Of a stretch of 64,000 nt of DNA, positions 1-12,949 are shown one piece after another (within the stretch, counting starts at the first letter, position 1; the number at the start of each line of letters is the position of its first letter). The DNA lies in contig BSBM01000592.1 in assembly GCA_027924585.1 (NCBI GenBank), positions 6,058,001-6,122,000 on the forward strand. Reading direction: 5' to 3'. This stretch comes from Larix kaempferi (lineage: Eukaryota; Streptophyta; Pinopsida; Pinales; Pinaceae). The position numbers and the translations under genes were made by a program. A model generated the notes under the pieces. The model worked only from the letters and a program-made list of their open reading frames with translations. It searched no databases and was not told the origin of the DNA.

Positions 1-445
1 AAACCAACTTCCTCAACATTCATCCATCCTTGTGACCATAAGGTGGTCCTATCAAGATTGCAAATTTTATCATCTGTACACAACCCGTAGTCTTTAAGAT
101 GTTGGATAATTCCCAGGGAGCAAAAAACATCATTGTTATATCCCAAGATCGCGTCGACTCCAACTCTTACCTGCGTGTCATTTCCAATACACCAAGTTGA
201 GTGATCACCAACTACAGGAAACATGATTGAAAGAGCCTGCCAATGATTTGAGCAATTTGGAACCTGTTTCCTATTATTTCTATCCAGTCCAAATGCCCTC
301 GACATGATATACTTATGCACAATAATCTTGTTCCATAAGCTTTCAGAAGAAAAGAGCTAGCATAAATATTTAGTAGCTAAAGATTTCCCAAATAACAACA
401 TGTTCTTCATACTCCAACCATTGTAATTATCATCCCCGCCTATAT
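1..445 (-). pseudogene. L1 LINE fragment, post-RT region
   Basis: Read on the minus strand, this stretch encodes the region between reverse transcriptase and the zinc-binding tail of plant L1 ORF2. Readable pieces are GWSMKNMLLFGKSLATKYL, SLWNKIIVHKYIMSRAF and DHSTWCIGNDTQVRVGVDA, which match the family pattern of a GWGLKN segment followed by a W-x-I-G-N-G-x-x-x-R-x-G-x-D block. Stops and missing bases break the frame. The fragment runs off the left edge of the window and ends near 445, next to the poly-T that marks the 3' end of the neighbouring LINE. No active site is present, so this is only a tail piece. Confidence 0.7.
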
Positions 446-885
446 TTTATTCTTTGAAAATATTTTCAACAATGTTTTTTTTCACGAAAAAAAAATAGCA
501 ATTTTATTTCTCATGGAGTATAAAATTACATTGTGTATATATATGCCTATCATATATTCCGATAAAGAGTTCTAAGGTTTGTTCTTACAATATACATCAT
601 GTCTTTTACATACAAAAATGACATCCTTGATGTTGTATACATCTTGTCAAAATTTGCCTTGTGTAAAGCAAAAATGAGACATATCTTGTCTATGTGCAAG
701 ATATCCACTTAGTGACAACTGAAATTAACCCCAAAAAAACATGTTATAGGTCTTGTAGTGAAGCTTATGTAAAAGCAAAGAAGTCTTCAAGTGTCATGTG
801 CTACATTCAAAAACTCGGGCCCTTCCACAAATGGGAAATGATAGTATTGGAAAATTTGGTCATGGTTATGCTCTTCTACTTTAAA

Positions 886-3800
886 TTACCCCGCAACCAT
901 ACGAAGGCCCTCTTTAGAAAGGGTGTATGCGATTTTGTTCCTTTCCCTATAGACATGTGTGCATGAGAAAAAAATAAAATTTGATTTAATATCCATATTT
1001 TCTTGAAGTAATGGAATCAGTCTTCTGTGTATACATGTTTGAGCACCATTGATCCAATTGACAACTAACATTAAGTCACCATAAAATTGCAGATTCTGTA
1101 CACCTTTTCCACATCAAAGATCAAGAGTATTTTAAGGGAGAATAACTCAACATAGTTGTTTGATCCCTCACTAGACCCAAAGAAATCTTGAAGAAATTTG
1201 TCTTAGATAGATTTAAGGTGGCCCCTTCATCACATAAAGATTGATCATTCAGCGAGGCACCATAAAAAGAATCCCACGGCAACGATTTATTAATTTCTAC
1301 CTCCTGAATTTTTCGGATTGTTGCCTCCCATTTACCTTGAGTAAAGTTGGACAAAATTGCAATGCTAGTGGCGACTACAAGATTTGGGACTGTAATCTTT
1401 TCCTATAAAATTGAATTGTTCCTGGCTATCCAAATTCCCCAGGCAACGATTAGGGGTAGAGATTTATATTGATGATTTCCTATGTCAGTTAATCGGGCTT
1501 GAAGGGCCAATTCAATTGAATCTCCAATCCAAAAGAGATCACCTCTCGTTCCTCTATTAACTTCCTGCCAAACCAGATTAGTAAATGGACATTTAAAAAA
1601 GAGGCGCAAGATAGTCTCTTCGTCCGATTTACAGAGGATACACCATCTAGGTCCTTCCAATTTATTTTTGATTATTATCCCAAGTTGGAACTTTGTTTCC
1701 AAAGCACACCACATGAGAAGGCGCAATTTTGATGGACACTTATGCTTCCACAATCTCTTCCATCACCAGATAACCTCCCTGTTGAAATTGTCAATGTTTA
1801 GTTGAATATAACCGTGCTTAGGATTGTAAACACTAGAGGGAGCATGATCCCAGATCAACTCATCCTCCGTTTCTTTGATGTGAACATGAACAACCTTTAA
1901 TGAACTTATATATGAATCCCACATAACATTGTCTGCATTTTCAAGCCCAATCGATCTAGTAGATACCAAACCTACCTCCATAAGGTGGAAGAGAGCGGAT
2001 TTGCTGCGTGGTTTAATGTAAAAAATCCTAGCTACTGAAGTCTTTCCCCTAATCACATCGGAGTAAGATATATAATCCTACACCATGGCCACAGATTCAC
2101 TCCAATACACACATTGTTCCCATTTCCTATTCTTCAAGCGAGACCATTACCTATAAGTTCAAATGAACTTACCATAGATTTCCAAATGATAGAAACATTA
2201 TTTATTTTCTTAATGGGAGAACGAACCCAATCAATAATGGGCTTGGAGCAATGTACTTGTGTTCTACAACATCCATCCACAAACTCTTGGTTGTTAGTAA
2301 TCTCCAAACACACCCGGTAGCTAGAGATTTTGAGAATATAAAGACATTTTTTAACCCCCATCCACTGAGTGATTTTGGAATTTCAATCTTTTCCCATCTT
2401 ATCCAAGGCACAACGTAATAGTCCTTATGACCACTCCATAGAAATTGACAACACAGTCTTCTGGCTTTTTCCAGTATTTCTTTTGGAATCCATGCTAAGG
2501 ACACCCAATAAATTGGAATGGATTCTAACATAGATTCGACGAGCAGAAGTCTTCCTGCCCTGGATAACCATTTAGGACATCAAACTTGAATTTTGTTCTC
2601 TAATTTTGAGATTAACCACATCTAGTCCTTCTTCAAATATCTATTTGGCTTTAAATGAAAACTAATATATTTTAAACCAACTTCTAAATCAACTGTAGGA
2701 AAAGAAAATTGAGCTTTGTAATACCTCACCTCATCCTCTTCCACATTCACACATGAAAGAGAAGACTTCCAAACATTTATAATAATCCCAGTTGCATGAC
2801 AAAACAAATCAATTATGCTTACAAGTTTTGCTACATTTTGAATCGATCCATCATAAAAAACTAGTATATCATCAACAAAAAGGTGTGTGATATAACTGAG
2901 AAATTCGAACTCCTTCTAAGCTTCGTGTCCTTTTGGCCTCAGCCAAAGATCTACTCAATCCTTCAACTACCAGTAGAAACAAAAATGGAGAGAGTGGGAA
3001 TCCTTTTTGTATCCCTCTTTCAGCGCTAAAGAACGGAGAGGCCAATCCATTGTTTAAGACTGCAAAGGAGACCGAGTTAATACAACTCATAATCCAATTT
3101 ATGAAAGGCACCTCAAAGCCTAAATGGGCGAGGAAAAGTCTGATGTAGAGCCGGTTTACTCTATCATATGCCTTAGACAAATCAATCTTAGCTTGCTGAC
3201 TACTCCTTTTTCCTTTTTGATTTTTAGGCTGTGCAATACCTCTTGTGCTACCCCTATGGCTTTGTGGATTTGTCTTCCTTCTAAAAACCCAAATTGTTCC
3301 CTTGAAAAATTCCTTGATAGGATTTCCTTTAACCTTTTTGAAATGATTTTTGTCGCTATTTTGTAAATGCCATTGGCTAAGGAGATTGAACTGAAATCAT
3401 TAAAAGTGGAAGGATTATCAACTTTAGGGATGAGAGCAATGAATGTGGAGTTATAAGAATATCCACCACTCATAGTATATCAACCCCTAGAATATCAAAT
3501 GTATCTAGAAAGAATTCAACTGGCCATCCATCAGGCCCTGGGCTCTTATCCCATTGAAAACTATGAAGAACCCCAGTTAATTCATCCATTTAAACCTCCT
3601 CCATTAAATCGCTATTGTCATCTTTAATGAAAAATATTGGGAAGAACTAGGAAGTATGAATAATTTCTGCAATTGAAATTCTTTCGTACGCCTTAAATGG
3701 AGACTAAAAATGTTGCTTGCCCATATCTTCCAAACCTTCAAAGGTGGATATCTCCCGACCATCTTGATCTTGTATCCCCTAGATTGTATTTCTCCACTTA

Positions 3801-4960
3801 AGCCCTTTTGCAAAAGCTTGAAAGAATTTTGTATTTTCATCCTCACAGCTTATCCATAATTCACGGTTTTTCAATCGCCATACCTCTTCCTGATCCGCAA
3901 GAAGTTTCTTAAACTAAACTCCAGCTGATGGAGGAGATTCTTCGATTCAATGTTTAAACCCCCCCCTTTGGAATCATTTGTTTGTTGTATAGATTCATCC
4001 ATTGATTTGAGCTCTTGCTCATCGCACAGTTTCTTCTGATGGGCCTAATTTATTGTCACCTATTTTAGATTTTAAAGGTTATTAGCAAAGTCAACTAAGA
4101 CTGAAACCGTGTGAATCAGGATCTAGGGGCTTTCAAACCTCTTTCATCATCGTTACAAATTCATCCTCCTTTACCCAACCATAATTGAATTTGAAGGTAC
4201 TAGGTGGTTTCTTTCCACCACCCTTGATTTCCAAGAAGATGGGGTTATGGTCAAATTCTCCCCCATTACCAACCCATTGCCTCACACTTACTAGTATTTC
4301 CACCAAATATGCAACCAACCAGAATTTGTCCAATCATTTTGCGATTCTGTCCTCTCCCACTCTCATGTTTCTCCAACTGGGTTTTATATTAATAGGTTGG
4401 ATGTCCATTAATTCCTTCAATTCCAGCAAATCGAAGAAATAATTCGCTAGGGGATCCAAAGTAGCCTTTGGTCCCCACACCTTTGAAGCACCCATAATGC
4501 AATTTAAATCTCCACCTATAATGATATTTGGGGACCTTAATCACCCTTAATACCTATTTACTCACTAGCTCATCCCATAAAACCTTTTTATCCCCATAAG
4601 GCCCATAAATGTTACGGACCTTATGTTCCATCCCTAGAGGTTCAACTTGTGCTTCAATGACCAATCCTGCTTCAAAACCCCAATAATCAATAACCTTGAC
4701 AACTAATGGGTTCCATCCCACTACGAGACCTCAAGATCTCCCCCTTACATCTAAAGCAATAAATTGTCAGTCCTTAAAAATACTTTTTAGGTTTTTTTAA
4801 CTTGTTGCCCTTCACCCAAGGTTTCCTAAAGAATAACAATATATGGAGAACTAGTAAGAACCGGTATCCTCAATGATGTTTTTTTTTACGGGTTCGCAAA
4901 ACCCCTACAATTAAAAAAGAGAACCTTCGTTTAGGAACCCTGTCAAGGGTTCTCGCTTCT
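886..4960 (-). pseudogene. L1 ORF2: endonuclease-RT-zinc tail-RNase H
   Basis: ORF2 would nick DNA and reverse-transcribe the LINE RNA. Endonuclease remnants near 4133-4333 include FDHNPIFLEI, the counterpart of the SDHxP block. The RT shows SISLANGIYKIATKIISKRL and QFGFLEGRQIHKAI (3473-3156), MSKAYDRVN and KGFPLSPFLFLLVVE (3180-2872), and FVDDILVF across about 2885-2860, the FADD/YADD box with a Val. The zinc tail at 1753-1403 has MWKHKCPSKLRLLMWCALE and WCILC...FFKCPFTNLVW. The RNase H end at 1071-886 has SCTHVYRERNKIAYTLSKEG. At least six frame breaks or stops make it non-functional. The terminal RNase H places it with plant L1 elements that carry this extra domain. Confidence 0.78.
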
Positions 4961-4997
4961 CTATGTGCCCCAACTATGGAAGTTTGTCTACCAAAAG

Positions 4998-6940
4998 CTA
5001 AGTCAATCCTAGCTTTGTCTTGAGCTTTTGATAATTTTGATTTTCTCCCTCGCCCCTTACCAACACCAAGACTCTGAGGATTTGGCCTAGCCCCCCTCCA
5101 ATAGGCTGACTTTCAGTTTGTGAAGCCATGGGTCTAAAATTGTATCGAATAAAATCCTCCTCCAAGTCCTTTGAGGGTTCATGTTCCATGGTGGTCAATG
5201 GTTGAGACATCATACAATCCGCCAAAATAATGGGGCAAGATACATTATAGGTGGGCGAGCTTAGAGTGAGTGTTGCTAAAGAATCCACAATTGGTATTAA
5301 ATTATGATGTGTACTGATTTTATCTCGTGAAGGAAAATGAGAATCAAATTGCAATGATGGGGGTACCTTCGTACCTGAAATGGAAACATATGGAAAGCCC
5401 ACATTAGTTATGGCTTAATCAACCTTCGGAAGCACCTCCTCTCCAATAGATGTTGGAAGAATTGAGCTCAAGAATGGATCGAGACCTAATGTGCCTTCAA
5501 CCTAAGTCAGGTGTACCAGACTGCGACCATTCATCTCCTCTTTCCGAATACCCCCTTCTAACTTGCCACTCTTTGTTATAGGCCCCCCCATCCTTGACGG
5601 CTTAGAGGTCATAACTCTCTTATTGGAGTCATATGAGACTCTAGCATCTTTCCTTGGCCTAAAAGGGAGGTGACAGGAATCAACAAGATGCACATATTGA
5701 TGGAAATGACTACGACGGAAAGGAACCCCTTCATAATCCAATTTTTGGATGAGGGTAATCAAACCCCTCTCAATTTCTAAATCCTCTTGACTAGAATATT
5801 GGCTACTGACATTTCACTAGTATCTTCAAAAGACATATCTGCCTCGAGAAATTCACCCAACAGGTTCCCAATACTTTTGAACATATACAACAACCAATAA
5901 TCCAAGAGAAAACCTGGGATTCTAACCCTTAAAGAAGCTATATCCAATCGTTCACTACGAGCATTGAAGAGGGGATACTAGGGCTTTAGAGCCATTGGGG
6001 CCGCACCTATACACCAATTCTTTTGTAGAATCCTCTATGCATCCTTCTCCTTCTAAAGTGGAAAGGAAAACCACTCTTTTTCCAACATAAGGACCTTCAG
6101 GGTGTATCCAAATTGCTGATCCCACTGAGCTGCAACCTAGTTTGTGAGCGTTTTAACATTGAAGCGACAACCACACACTTGACCAGTGATGGTCGTCTCT
6201 GCCATACTAACCACACTATGTCACTGGAAATCTTCATTGCCTGTGAATTTTTGGATTCAGGCTTTATTTTTTAAGACTCAATGCTTTTTCCAAATCCTTC
6301 GGTCACCTTCGTTCAAGCTAGAGACTAAGATCTTCTCCTGCGCTTTGATGGATCTCCAACTCTCATCACTCGAGGGTTCTCGAATCCTTTCAATCACCGC
6401 TCTAGAGTATGAAAAAACCTATATGAAGAGTGATTTCCAAAAACCCAGATGGCGTAAGCAAATAAGCTTCTAGATAATGCTAAAAAGCCATTTAGGTCTA
6501 TGGGAAAATTGACCAGAGGGATTGAACTTTGTGGACATGGCACTCAAAACCCTTTCAAAAAATGTAATGCTTCAAAATCCTCACCTCCCTCCAGCATGGT
6601 AGTCTCTAGAATACTGATCATCTCTGCATCCACCTGAGTCGGAAGCAAACTAAGGGCTCCCGACCAAGGGTCGTAGGGTTGGGAAGTCACCATACCAGTT
6701 GTGGCCCATGCCTGATCCTGGGAAATTGGTGGATTTTTCGCGTCCACCCTTGTTGGCAATTGAACGATCGAATCAACATTACCCGAAAACGACAACATCA
6801 CTTTCTGAGAAAGGTTACCTTCAAAATAGAAAACCTCTGTCTCCATACTGACCCTCACCTCTGCCTTCTTCCTTCCAAGTGGCACATCCCAGATATTATC
6901 TTATTCGTAAGGATCATAGGAGTATTCAATTAGCTCCTCT
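4998..6940 (-). pseudogene. L1 ORF1 (RNA-binding protein) remnant
   Basis: ORF1 of plant L1 elements encodes an RNA-binding protein with a CCHC knuckle. Here the minus strand holds an N-terminal piece (6885-6544), a knuckle-like piece at 5762-5502 reading KLDYEGVPFRRSHFHQYVHL, and a C-terminal piece at 5402-4998 ending in a charged tail. In the family the knuckle normally reads YEGIPFRCRxCHxYGH; here the two leading cysteines are replaced, so zinc binding is lost. The region between 6500 and 5800 carries only broken frames. The C-terminal stop lies just ahead of the endonuclease, the usual ORF1-ORF2 spacing. Confidence 0.55.
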
Positions 6941-6950
6941 TCCTTCTCCA

Positions 6951-7600
6951 TTATGTATTAACCTTAATAAAAACATTTTACCCTAGTTGATTAACTACGG
7001 TACAACAACCGATTAGCCCCCCCATCCGAAAGTTACAGAGCCCCCTAATACATCATTTTCATCAATGTTGTTGTTTTACTTTACTTCCATTTAAATTTTA
7101 TTATTTTCCACTTCTACGTTATATATATAAGTTTATTCAATTTATATCTTAAGTAATAAAATAAAATATTATTAATAAAATAAAATATTTTTTACATACA
7201 AATAAAACAAATATTATTAATAAAAATAAAACTTATTTTATGCATAAATAAAATAAATTTTACTAATTGAAATAAAATTGATTTTACACACCACTCCATG
7301 TTTCTTTCCTTCTAATATATTTTATTTTCTTCATAATTATTATATAACTAGCTTTTTATTTACCCAATTTCCATTTAACCAATGGAAAATGCACTTTAAT
7401 ATGTTGATCATAAAAGATAGTGATGATGATAATTATTAACATCCATTGAGATCAACTTTGATCTATTAGATGGTAAAAAGGTAAAGAGTCGGTTTTCTTT
7501 AGAATATCATTTATATGCTTGAAAAGCTTTAACATAAGTATTCCTAACTCACCATATTGTGATGAGTTAAAAGGTTAGGAAGGTCCATGTTGTAGCAAAT
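6951..7600. other. AT-rich spacer, nothing recognised
   Basis: AT-rich DNA with runs such as AATAAAATAAAATATT around 7150-7270. I see no coding pattern, LTR end or repeat array. It separates the L1 LINE from the next LINE. Confidence 0.5.
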
Positions 7601-7609
7601 ATTTTGAAA

Positions 7610-9900
7610 TTACACTATAATGTGGGTGTACGTAGCACATTTTATGAAAAATTGATTTTCATCTTCAACCCTCTTGGTGTCACAAAGATGACAAATTCTT
7701 TCATCCCACAACATTTTAGGAATTGTCCAGCGCCATGTTTCACTATGGAGTTTGTGAGAGTTTGTTCTTATTTTAGCAGTATTGATTTTATTCTTTATGC
7801 TAGTTAAAACAAATAGATACTTTCTATCTTTTAGATTAGGGTTGATCACCTCATTATAATATCTTAATTTTCTCTTGTCCTCTAACTCTATATTGCATCA
7901 TATCTTCTCCTTAAATTTATATTTAATAATACTTCTAATATTGTCACTATTATGTAGAGTGAGCTCTTCTTGGACTCCCTAGTGATTTAGCTAATACTCA
8001 ACATATTTATGCCAACCTCACTTAAGTCATAGGTGGTTTTGACTAGCGTTTGAAGCAATCATAGGAAGCTTTTTCTCTCCCATGTTGTTTATCTTGTTCT
8101 TGTACATCGGGTATCTATTCATAGCTATGCTCTCAATCGAGGAGAGACTCACTTCTATAAGGAGGATATGATAGGGCGTAATGTCTTTAATTCTGAGATT
8201 ATATGTTATAAAGCACTTTTGAATTTGTTCTATCCTTCTCCATGACTCTTTAAAGACGTTGCAGCCCCAAAATTTACATCCATATAAGATAACAGGGGTG
8301 ACAAGAGTCTCAAAGAGAAGTTTCTTCCTATTCCAAAGCCAGAGGTCGACTGATTTATAACTATTTTCAACTCATAATAAGCTTTCCACACTCCATGAAT
8401 CATTTTCTCAATGCTATAATTCCAATTAAGCTTATGATGGAGATCGATTCCGAGATATCTGTATGAAGTCACTTCCTCCAAGTTGATGTTGTTATACATG
8501 AAATTATTATAAGTGATATTTCAAGATTTAATGTTACAACCTTTGTTTTGTCAGTGTTAACTGTCATACCCATATTCAAGCAAAAATCCTAGAGAATTTT
8601 TAGTTGCTTGTTGATATCACAAGGACTCCTCGTCACAAGAACAATATCGTGATCATAAAGAAGAAGGATGATGACTATACCCACCAAAGTCGTGCCAATA
8701 GAACGTGCCTCTTCCAAACAACCCTCTAGCTTATTGATGTAAATACCAAAAAGGGTAGTGGATAGGGAACAACCTCGCTTGAATCCTATATTACAATTAA
8801 TTTATTCTAACCAACCCTCAAAGTTCCTAAACTTGGCAATAACCTTATTGCAACAACTCTCAACTTGAAAGGGACATCTAACTCTTCTATTCTATTCCAA
8901 ATATTAATTCATGGCATTGTGTGAGATGCTTTTCTAAATTCAACAAAGTGACACAAAGATTAGTTTTATTATTGTGACACTCCTCGACAATGATCCTAAG
9001 AGTAACAAGGTGGTCCGTAGTTGAATGATAGCCCTGAAATCCTGCTTGGGGTTAAGCTTTTTTTTCTTTTTTCTTTTTCCGTGACTTTATAGTCATATGC
9101 TGATTATATGGATAAAAGAGGGCTAATCATAATGGTGCTATAATTAGATGGATGATTTTTATCTCCACTTTTAAAAATAGGAACAATGAGGCTTTATGTC
9201 CAAGGTTAGGGAAACCTTGTTTGACTACTAAATTGAATAAAATATGGATGTGAGGGATGAGGATAGGGCAAACAATTTTTAAGATTTCTACTTGGTATCC
9301 TTCGATGTACTTAGCTTTCCCTTTTGCGAGTCACTTAACCCCCAACTCCATGTCTTATAAAGATAAAAATTCTTCCTCCGTAGAAAGGGTTTGGATGTTG
9401 TCCATGACATCAAGTGATTCATAAAGATTTTTGAGGTAGGAATTCCGATCCCTCAAGGGAATTATATTGTTTTCTTTAGTTCTACGACGTAGAATTTGCC
9501 TCCAAAATTTCTTAGGATCTACCTTAGAGAGGTACAAAAGGTTCTCTTGCTTTCTATTTATATACACTTTTTCTCTTTTTAAAGAGGGGCTTGCACGTAT
9601 ATATCTTGTTGTTTTTTAAGGACTCATTAGAAGCAAAACCTAATGGATTTTCTAGCATGCTTGCACTCTTTATCATACCAAGGGTTGGTCATTCTATTAT
9701 CTTTTTTACATGACACAATGATAGAGAACTTGTTAATGGAAGTAGAAAGGGTTGTGGTAAAATTATGATAGATGTCTTCAATATTGTCTTTAGGTAATAG
9801 TATATGTAATTCATTATTTAAATCCTTTCTTTTGTATAGAATACATATCACGAGAAACCCTCCAAGCACTTTCCCTCATTTCAAGGATGACACTCGGGGT
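7610..9900 (-). pseudogene. Non-L1 LINE ORF2, degenerate
   Basis: A minus-strand non-LTR retrotransposon polyprotein distinct from the plant L1 elements nearby. The linker between endonuclease and RT is at 9869-9627 (NPWYDKECKHARKSIRF), followed by DPKKFWRQILRRRTKENN (9567-9355). The RT core shows TTLFGIYINKLEGCLEEARS near 8780-8700 and YDHDIVLVTRSP near 8655, the position of the catalytic YADD box, here damaged to YDHD. After it come TSYRYLGIDLHHKLNWNYSI (8499-8230) and a C-terminal CHLC...FFIKCATY zinc-like tail (7849-7610). The linker motif and tail resemble Jockey/RTE/CR1-group elements; I cannot assign the clade by eye. Many stops and shifts make it inactive. Confidence 0.62.
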
Positions 9901-11165
9901 AAACTGTTCGATTGCATTTTTAGCATGCTAACTCGGCATGGACATTGAGTGAGGCCCTCAACATTCACATACATAGCCAACCCGTGGACTTGATCCTGCG
10001 ACCTCTTATTTACAACTCACAACACTCAACCACTCGAGCTATCCCAACGGACTTATTATTTAAATCTATTAACAATATGATCAATTTTATCTTCAGCGAA
10101 GGTCAAATGTTTTTTATTATTATAATTCTGTTTTATGGGGTTTATGTGCTTGTCAAGCTTTATAGTTGGGGTTAAAGGTCCATGGTCAGAGTTGGGCTCA
10201 TGATCATTTAAAATGTCAAAATTTACTATTTGTTTGTATACAGGGATATCAGTATGACATAATCTACGACACTACTACCCAAACCATGGATACAAGTCAT
10301 CTTATTGGATTTCGGCCACTTCATAGGACCGTTGCAAATTATTAGATCCGAAGAACTACAAAGCTTGATTAGCTTGCTACCAAACAAATTCTCAATCAAA
10401 TCTCCATATTTTTTTTGTATTTGCTAACTAAAACAAGGTCCTCATCTAGTCAATAACTCAAATGAATTAAAAAAAAATCCAATTTGATCCAATCAATATT
10501 TTTTCGATAATATTTGTTTTTTAAATTATCATAAATAAAATTTAGAATATGAAAGATAAAGATAGAATGAAAACTTAATTAGAATACGAATGATAAAAGC
10601 TTAATACCAATTAACTAATACATTAATCATTAATACTTATTAATGAAAGTGGAAAATCATAATTAATACTTTTTAAGTAATACAATGAAAGTGTGAATAA
10701 GGTGTATAGAGTGAGAAATCCAACGACTATTTATAATTATTATTTTTAACTAAGTGGGAAGCTAAGATAAGCTTTCCTTACTTTTCGAGTATGCCATAAT
10801 AATTTTTGGTAAAATCATTGATTATATACCCACTAGATACTTCCCTTTTCTTAAATTAATTATCTAATCATCATTAATATTGTTATTTTTTTATTTCTAT
10901 TTAGATTATCATTATCAATATTTTCTTCATAATATTATACACAAAACCATAAGTTGATGGAGATTTGGCTTTGGTCACATCACGAGGACGAGGGAGACGT
11001 GACATGTGGTCTCCAAGGATAGTCATTCAAATTTCCATGGGAATCAACCAAAGTAATGAAGCCTTATTCTAGGGGCTAGATATATCATGGCAAGGCTAGG
11101 TGTGACAAGGGTTGTCTACCAACACTTGAGAATGAAACCATAATATATATATATATATCACAATG
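9901..11165. other. AT-rich spacer, nothing recognised
   Basis: About 1.2 kb of AT-rich sequence with scattered stops in all frames. I see no motif, array or element end that I can support. Confidence 0.45.
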
Positions 11166-11177
11166 TGATATCACATT

Positions 11178-11395
11178 GATATTTCAAATTTATGTATTCT
11201 ATGTAATTTTTTATAAATAAAATTATACTTTTTTCATATATATATATGAAAAAGTTTAATTTTATTTATAAATAATTACATAAAATACATAAATTTGATA
11301 TATATGTGTGTGAGAGAGAAATAATATATATGAAAAAAGTGTAATTTTATTTATAAAAAATTACATAAAATACATAAATTTGAAATATATGTGTG
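11178..11395. repeat. AT-rich palindrome plus direct copy
   Basis: An inverted repeat of about 60 bp per arm is centred near 11243 in an ATATATAT tract. Its left arm contains CAAATTTATGTATTCTATG and its right arm CATAAAATACATAAATTTG. A further copy of the right arm follows in direct orientation at about 11320-11385, and a shorter version recurs at about 12300-12400 (GGAAAAAAGTGTAATTTTAT). Such structures often mark ends of small non-autonomous elements or fold-back DNA. Confidence 0.6.
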
Positions 11396-11397
11396 GA

Positions 11398-12287
11398 AAA
11401 AATTGCACAAATGCATTCTTCCACTTGGTAAGGGGCTAAGTATTGTAGGTTGTTGTAAGGCCTCAGTCCTTAGAGCCCCTTTTGGGTTTGGTTGGTATTC
11501 CTCAAAGTGATCCTGCAAGAGATTGTTAGTGTAGTTCACATCCAAACATGAAAATATTGATAAAAATAAAAGAAAGAGATGGGGGGAGAATGCAAACTCC
11601 AACAACAACACCCAGGAGGTGAGGGCTTCAAGGGAAGCCAACAATCTCCCTTAGGGAGGCTTTTCTTGTCCAATTAAATGCTAAGTAGATGGTAGAAAAA
11701 TGGAGAGAAACACTTGCCCCGTGATGAGAGGTGGCAAGCAAGCTTGGGAATGCTCACAATGGTAAGAGATGGTGGGCTATGAGGAAGCTCCAACTCAAAT
11801 CCAATAGCATAACCTTGCTCTAATTTCTCTCTACAAAATGCATGGCAATGGCTTTCTTTTATAGGCCAAGAGGTGGCCAACAAACAACTAGATCCAAATG
11901 TGAACTCTCCTCCCCGATGAACTAGTACCAAGGTACACTAGGGGTGATGATTAATGTCACAAAGTGTGTGAGGAGCCGAATTCAGAACCTTGGGGAGAAT
12001 TGAACCTTTAATGCGCTGTTGGGAGTGAGTGGCCCCGCCATTTTGACAGTAGCGTGACTATCAAAGGAAAAGCCACGCGGGTGTAGTGTGGGCATTGTTT
12101 AGATAACATACGCTATAGTGCGGGTCAACTATGTAATACCCGCGCTACCCTTTGTTTTGACTGTTTCTTGGCACTTGTGGACTCATGCTGTGTTTTGGAT
12201 CTGTTGAGGATGGCTGTGGTGATATGCATTCTTTATGTTGATGCCTTGCTGGATGAATCGCCGAAATTTCGCATGTGTGCGATTTTT
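11398..12287. mobile_element. Candidate small element with inverted ends
   Basis: The left end at 11398-11414 (AAAAATTGCACAAATGC) and the reverse complement of 12271-12287 (AAAAATCGCACACATGC) match at 15 of 17 bases. They enclose about 0.9 kb with no convincing coding sequence, sitting between two copies of the same AT-rich repeat. Short inverted ends around non-coding DNA suggest a non-autonomous DNA transposon. The flanks are low complexity, so I could not identify a target-site duplication, and chance cannot be excluded. Confidence 0.32.
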
Positions 12288-12399
12288 AGGCATTAACATA
12301 TATATATATAGGAAAAAAGTGTAATTTTATTTATAAAAAAAATTACATTCTGTAGAATACATGGATTCTATGTATTTCAAAAATACCACAGCCCAATGG

Positions 12400-12940
12400 A
12401 ATGTTCCAAAAAACGAGTTGTCACAAGATCAAATATATTTTGTCTCTGTATATCTAAAACATATCATATAATCACTGATATCTGAGATCATAAAGGAGCT
12501 GTTATGTTTTGCATGCATCTTCCTATAGATAAACTACACAAATATTTGTGATTCATCATATATCTTGTCTATAGTATTGACGTTTATAAAAAAAAATTAA
12601 GGCAAATTTTGTGGAGGGCCCAACCCCACCATAAAAGGTTGATGATATTAATCAAAGAATTCCCCATTTTGAAATTAAGAGATTAACCACTTCCCACGAC
12701 CTAGCTGAGTGCCTTCCTTAGATGGCATGTTTGCTTCCAGATTTTGCTCCCTATGGACATTTTTTTTTGTAAGATTCATATTTATATTAAAACTAGAAAA
12801 TAGAACTGTACATGTCAAAACCAGAACAACCTACATCATAATGTGTCCACATGTCATGGTTTGGGCATCTATCTCAATACTGAAAATGTCTATGAGTTAT
12901 TTCTAACCAGCTAAGTATAGGCAGTCTAAATCAGTTTATC
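12400..12940. other. Spacer, nothing recognised
   Basis: AT-rich sequence without a recognisable coding pattern, repeat array or element boundary. Confidence 0.4.
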
Positions 12941-12949
12941 AGAGGATTA

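Larger units (their letters stand above)
474..6950 (-). mobile_element. L1-type LINE, near full length, degenerate
   Basis: A minus-strand non-LTR retrotransposon of the plant L1 group. In transcription order it shows an ORF1-like region (about 6940-5000), an endonuclease (about 4950-4080), reverse transcriptase (about 3480-2130), a zinc-binding RVT tail (about 1755-1400) and an RNase H-like end (about 1354-886). The plus-strand T run at 474-481 would be the poly-A tail read in reverse, and 482-885 would be the 3' UTR. All frames carry stops and shifts. I did not find a convincing target-site duplication. The 5' end near 6950 is placed by loss of coding signal and is approximate. Confidence 0.75.

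Noticed and set aside
6950-7000. Target-site duplication for the L1 LINE at 474-6950
   Set aside because: I compared both flanks by eye and found no convincing direct repeat.
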